This document shows positions 25,389-27,639 of a stretch of 27,639 bases of DNA, piece after piece. Position 1 is the stretch's first letter; every line of letters begins with the position of its first letter. The stretch is from CAZEIW01 sp964512305 (lineage in GTDB: Bacteria > Pseudomonadota > Gammaproteobacteria > Burkholderiales > Burkholderiaceae_F), in the NCBI GenBank assembly GCA_964512305.1, contig CAZEIW010000134.1, positions 1 to 27,639 of the forward strand, given 5' to 3'. The position numbers and the translations under genes are program-made. The notes below the pieces were generated by a model. It did no database searches and was not told the origin of the DNA. It was given only the letters and a program-made list of their open reading frames with translations.

Positions 25389-25409
25389 GGGAGGGGCTGC
25401 GCCCCTCCC
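25389..25409. terminator. Hairpin after the sigma-54 activator gene
   Basis: GGGAGGGGC (25389-25397) and GCCCCTCCC (25401-25409) pair perfectly around the loop TGC. There is no T-run. It may end the activator transcript. Elements of this GGGGC-TGC-GCCCC type also occur as scattered repeats in related genomes, which I cannot confirm here. Confidence 0.45.
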
Positions 25410-25529
25410 CGTACCCCTCCCGCGGCCACGGCAATTGTCACTTCGTGCGGGCAAAGTCGGGAACGGCTGATGGTTGGTGTCTGAATTCCGGACATCCCAG
25501 CCCCTCGCGTGAGGCGGCCGCGTTGTCGA

Positions 25530-25552
25530 AAGTTATATGTTTCAATAACTTA
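25530..25552. promoter_or_regulatory. AT-rich inverted repeat with IHF-like site
   Basis: AAGTTAT (25530-25536) and ATAACTT (25545-25551) form a perfect 7-bp inverted repeat with an 8-bp spacer, the most AT-rich stretch in the window. Within it TTTCAA-TAAC-TTA (25540-25552) matches the IHF consensus WATCAA-N4-TTR except for one base. It lies between the putative enhancer and the sigma-54 promoter, where IHF bending is usual. Confidence 0.5.
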
Positions 25553-25559
25553 GCGTGGT

Positions 25560-25574
25560 TGGCATCGAGTTTGC
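25560..25574 (+). promoter_or_regulatory. Sigma-54 (-24/-12) promoter
   Basis: TGGCAT-N5-TTGC matches the sigma-54 consensus TGGCAC-N5-TTGCW, with GG at 25561-25562 and GC at 25573-25574 at the exact required 10-bp spacing; only the sixth and last consensus bases differ. Transcription would start near 25586, 44 nt before the binding-protein start. A sigma-54 activator gene lies directly upstream. No other site of this quality was noticed. Confidence 0.72.
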
Positions 25575-25629
25575 GGTTCGGTTCCGGGGGCGCAACGCAC
25601 GCCGGTCCGCGGATTTCCAAGGAGAATTC

Positions 25630-26811
25630 ATGAAGCGATCGTTGAAACTGCTGGCTCCGGTTGCGTTCGCGGCCGCGTCGGCCCTGGCCTGGGGCCAGGA
25701 CATCCGCATTGCGCAGGTGTACGACAAGACCGGCCCGCTCGAGGCTTATGCCAAGCAGAGCCACACCGGCCTCGTGCTCGGCCTCGAGTACGCGACCGGC
25801 GGCAAGATGGAAGTGCTGGGGCGCAAGATCGTCCTGATCGAGAAGGACACCCAGGGCAAGCCGGATGTGGGCAAGGCACAGCTGGCGGCCGCGTACGGCG
25901 ACGACCATGCCGACATCGCCATCGGGCCGGTGAACTCGGGCGTGGCGCTGGCGATGCTGCCGGTGGCCGAGGAGTACAAGAAGATCCTGCTGGTCGAACC
26001 CGCGGTCGCCGATTCGATCACCGGCGACAAGTGGAACCGCTACATCTTCCGAACCGCCCGCAATTCGTCGCAGGACGCGATCTCGAACGCGCTCGCGATC
26101 GGCAAGCCGAACACGTCGATCGCGACGCTCGCACAGGACTACGCGTTCGGCCGCGATTTCGTCAAGGCATTCAAGGACGCGCTCGCGGGCACCGGCGCGC
26201 AGATCGTGCACGAGGAATACGCGCCGCAGGCGACCACGGACTTCACGGCGCCCGCCGAGCGCCTGTTCGCGGCGCTGAAGGACAAGCCAGGACGCAAGGT
26301 GATCTTCATCGTGTGGGCGGGTGGCGGCAACCCGTTCAAGATCGCCGACCTCAACCCCGGCCGCTACGGGATCGAGATCGCCACCGGCGGCAACATCCTG
26401 CCGGCACTCGCCGCCTACAAGGCGCTGCCTGGCATGGAAGGCTCGACCTACTACTACTACGAGATCCCGAAGAACCCCGTCAACGACTGGCTGGTCAAGG
26501 AGCACGAGAAGCGCTTCGGAGGGCCGCCGGACTTCTTCACGGCGGGCGGCATGGCGGCGGGCATCGCGATCGTGGAAGGGATCAAGAAGGCCGGCAGCAC
26601 CGACACCGAGAAGCTGATCGCGGCGATGGAGGGCATGTCCTTCGAAACGCCCAAGGGCCGGATGACCTTCCGCAAGGAAGACCACCAGGCGATGCAGTCG
26701 ATGTACCACTTCAAGATCAAGGTCGATCCCAAGGTCGAGTGGGCGATTCCGGAACTGGTGCGCGAGATCAAGCCCGAAGAGATGAAGGTTCCGATCCGCG
26801 TTCCCCATTGA
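25630..26811 (+). CDS. Periplasmic substrate-binding protein of a Liv-type ABC transporter
   Basis: This 393-residue protein belongs to the periplasmic binding fold I (LivK/HAAT) family. A signal peptide (about residues 1-22, KRSLKLLAPVAFAAASALAWG) precedes the mature domain, which begins QDIRIAQVYDKTGPLEAY. Other family landmarks are DTQGKPDVGKAQLAA, IAIGPVNSGVALAMLPVAEE and TLAQDYAFGRDFVKAF. The ligand is unknown; this branch includes transporters for aromatic or short-chain acids as well as branched-chain amino acids. The ATG at 25630 has AAGGAG (25619-25624) at ideal spacing. It is the first gene after the sigma-54 promoter, with the ATPase gene 64 bp downstream, so expression probably responds to the PAS activator. 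Confidence 0.92.
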   Translation: MKRSLKLLAPVAFAAASALAWGQDIRIAQVYDKTGPLEAYAKQSHTGLVLGLEYATGGKMEVLGRKIVLIEKDTQGKPDVGKAQLAAAYGDDHADIAIGPVNSGVALAMLPVAEEYKKILLVEPAVADSITGDKWNRYIFRTARNSSQDAISNALAIGKPNTSIATLAQDYAFGRDFVKAFKDALAGTGAQIVHEEYAPQATTDFTAPAERLFAALKDKPGRKVIFIVWAGGGNPFKIADLNPGRYGIEIATGGNILPALAAYKALPGMEGSTYYYYEIPKNPVNDWLVKEHEKRFGGPPDFFTAGGMAAGIAIVEGIKKAGSTDTEKLIAAMEGMSFETPKGRMTFRKEDHQAMQSMYHFKIKVDPKVEWAIPELVREIKPEEMKVPIRVPH

Positions 26812-26821
26812 GCCCGCGGCG

Positions 26822-26842
26822 GGCGGCGCCGCACGCGCCGCC
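26822..26842. promoter_or_regulatory. Stem-loop between binding-protein and ATPase genes
   Basis: GGCGGCGC (26822-26829) and GCGCCGCC (26835-26842) form an 8-bp GC-only stem with loop CGCAC in the 64-bp intergenic gap. Such elements after binding-protein genes can stabilise the upstream mRNA or reduce read-through, keeping the binding protein in excess over the membrane complex. Confidence 0.4.
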
Positions 26843-26875
26843 GTCCGCACCGATCCGCAGCCGCGCTCGCCCCGC

Positions 26876-27639
26876 ATGACCGCACCGGCCGAAATCGAGC
26901 GCCCGGTCCTGCAGACCGACAGCCTGACGGTCCGCTTCGGCGGCCACGTCGCCGTCGACGGCGTGAGCTGCGCGTTCCATCCGGGCACGCTGACGGCGAT
27001 CGTCGGCCCCAACGGAGCCGGCAAGACGACGTTTTTCAACCTGATGTCAGGACAGCTGCGCGCGACCGGCGGCCGCGTGCACCTGTTCGGCGAGGACGTC
27101 ACCGCGATGGGCGCGGCGGCCCGCTGCAAGCGCGGGATCGGCCGCGCGTTCCAGCTGACCAACCTGTTTCCGCGCCTGAGCGTGCTCGAGAACGTCCGCC
27201 TCGCGGTGCAGTCGCGCTCGGGCCGCGGCGCCGACCTGTGGTCGATGTGGAGCCGCGATGTCGAGCTGATCGAGCGCGCGGAGCACTTCCTGCATCGGGT
27301 CGCGCTCGATGAGCGGCGCGATGCCCTGGCATTCACGCTGTCGCACGGCGACCAGCGCAAGCTCGAGGTCGCGATCCTTCTTGCGCTCGAGCCGGAGGTC
27401 TTCATGTTCGACGAGCCGACCGCCGGCATGAGCGTCGACGAGGTCCCGGTGATCCTGGACCTGATCCGTCACATCCGTGCCCAGGGCGACAAGACGGTGC
27501 TGCTGGTCGAGCACAAGATGGACGTCGTGCGCTCGCTCGCGGACCGCATCGTGGTGCTGCACCAGGGACGCCTGGTCGCCGACGGCGCGCCCGAGGCGGT
27601 CATCGCGTCGCCGATCGTGCAGGAGGCGTATCTGGGCTT
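26876..27639 (+). CDS. Liv-type ABC transporter ATP-binding protein (LivG-like), truncated by window end
   Basis: The reading frame is open to the right edge (254 codons visible), so the 3' end is missing. All nucleotide-binding motifs are present: Walker A GPNGAGKTT, the Q-loop in IGRAFQLTNLFPRLSVLENV, signature LSHGDQRKLEVA (the LSHGxQ form usual in LivG), Walker B VFMFDEPTAGM, and the H-loop in LLVEHKMDVV. Together with the upstream binding protein this identifies one ATPase of a branched-chain amino-acid-type (HAAT) importer. The second ATPase (LivF) and the permeases would be expected to the right. The ATG at 26876 starts the conserved region; no strong ribosome-binding site is visible in the GC-rich gap. 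Confidence 0.92.
   Translation, partial: MTAPAEIERPVLQTDSLTVRFGGHVAVDGVSCAFHPGTLTAIVGPNGAGKTTFFNLMSGQLRATGGRVHLFGEDVTAMGAAARCKRGIGRAFQLTNLFPRLSVLENVRLAVQSRSGRGADLWSMWSRDVELIERAEHFLHRVALDERRDALAFTLSHGDQRKLEVAILLALEPEVFMFDEPTAGMSVDEVPVILDLIRHIRAQGDKTVLLVEHKMDVVRSLADRIVVLHQGRLVADGAPEAVIASPIVQEAYLG

Overview
The window is a GC-rich (roughly 70%) chromosomal stretch from a betaproteobacterium, most likely of the order Burkholderiales or a close relative. This rests on gene families and not on a marker gene: a PhaM-type polyhydroxyalkanoate granule protein, a single-chain indolepyruvate ferredoxin oxidoreductase, a GspF type II secretion protein, and Liv-type transport genes. No rRNA, tRNA, IS element, phage gene or CRISPR array was seen. 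All genes appear intact except the last, which runs off the right edge.

Layout, left to right. 1-5.3 kb: two hairpins and gspF, an HD-GYP protein, a GNAT acetyltransferase, then (minus strand) a LuxR/NarL-type regulator and an HtrA-like PDZ protein that has lost its catalytic His and Ser. 5.4-11 kb: an aminotransferase with a possibly leaderless start, a PCu(A)C copper chaperone (minus), and the 1187-residue indolepyruvate ferredoxin oxidoreductase ending at a strong hairpin. 11-13.1 kb (minus): an F390-synthetase/PaaK-like adenylating enzyme translationally coupled to a small membrane protein of unknown function. 13.2-15.9 kb: a lower-GC block holding an FNR/Dnr-type promoter, a group I truncated haemoglobin, a 2Fe-2S/FAD/NAD reductase and a TDT-family transporter. 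15.9-18.8 kb (minus): a DUF3108 envelope protein, an SDR lacking its catalytic Ser and Tyr, and a 2-hydroxychromene-2-carboxylate isomerase-like protein. 18.9-20.7 kb: a PhaM-like protein overlapping a FIST sensory protein. 20.8-23.7 kb: a MerR/B12-binding regulator (minus) divergent from folE2 and an AnsA-type asparaginase. 23.8-27.6 kb: a PAS/AAA+/Fis sigma-54 activator, then a 356-bp regulatory region with repeated CGGACAT sites, an IHF-like site and a sigma-54 promoter, then a branched-chain amino-acid-type binding protein and its ABC ATPase.

The best candidates for something new are: (1) the truncated haemoglobin and its reductase behind an anaerobic/NO-type promoter, resembling a two-gene split flavohaemoglobin; (2) the sigma-54 circuit with activator, putative UAS, IHF site and -24/-12 promoter on adjacent DNA; (3) the pair of a protease-dead HtrA-like protein and a regulator with a receiver that cannot be phosphorylated; (4) the PhaM-FIST coupled pair; (5) the B12-type MerR regulator facing folE2.
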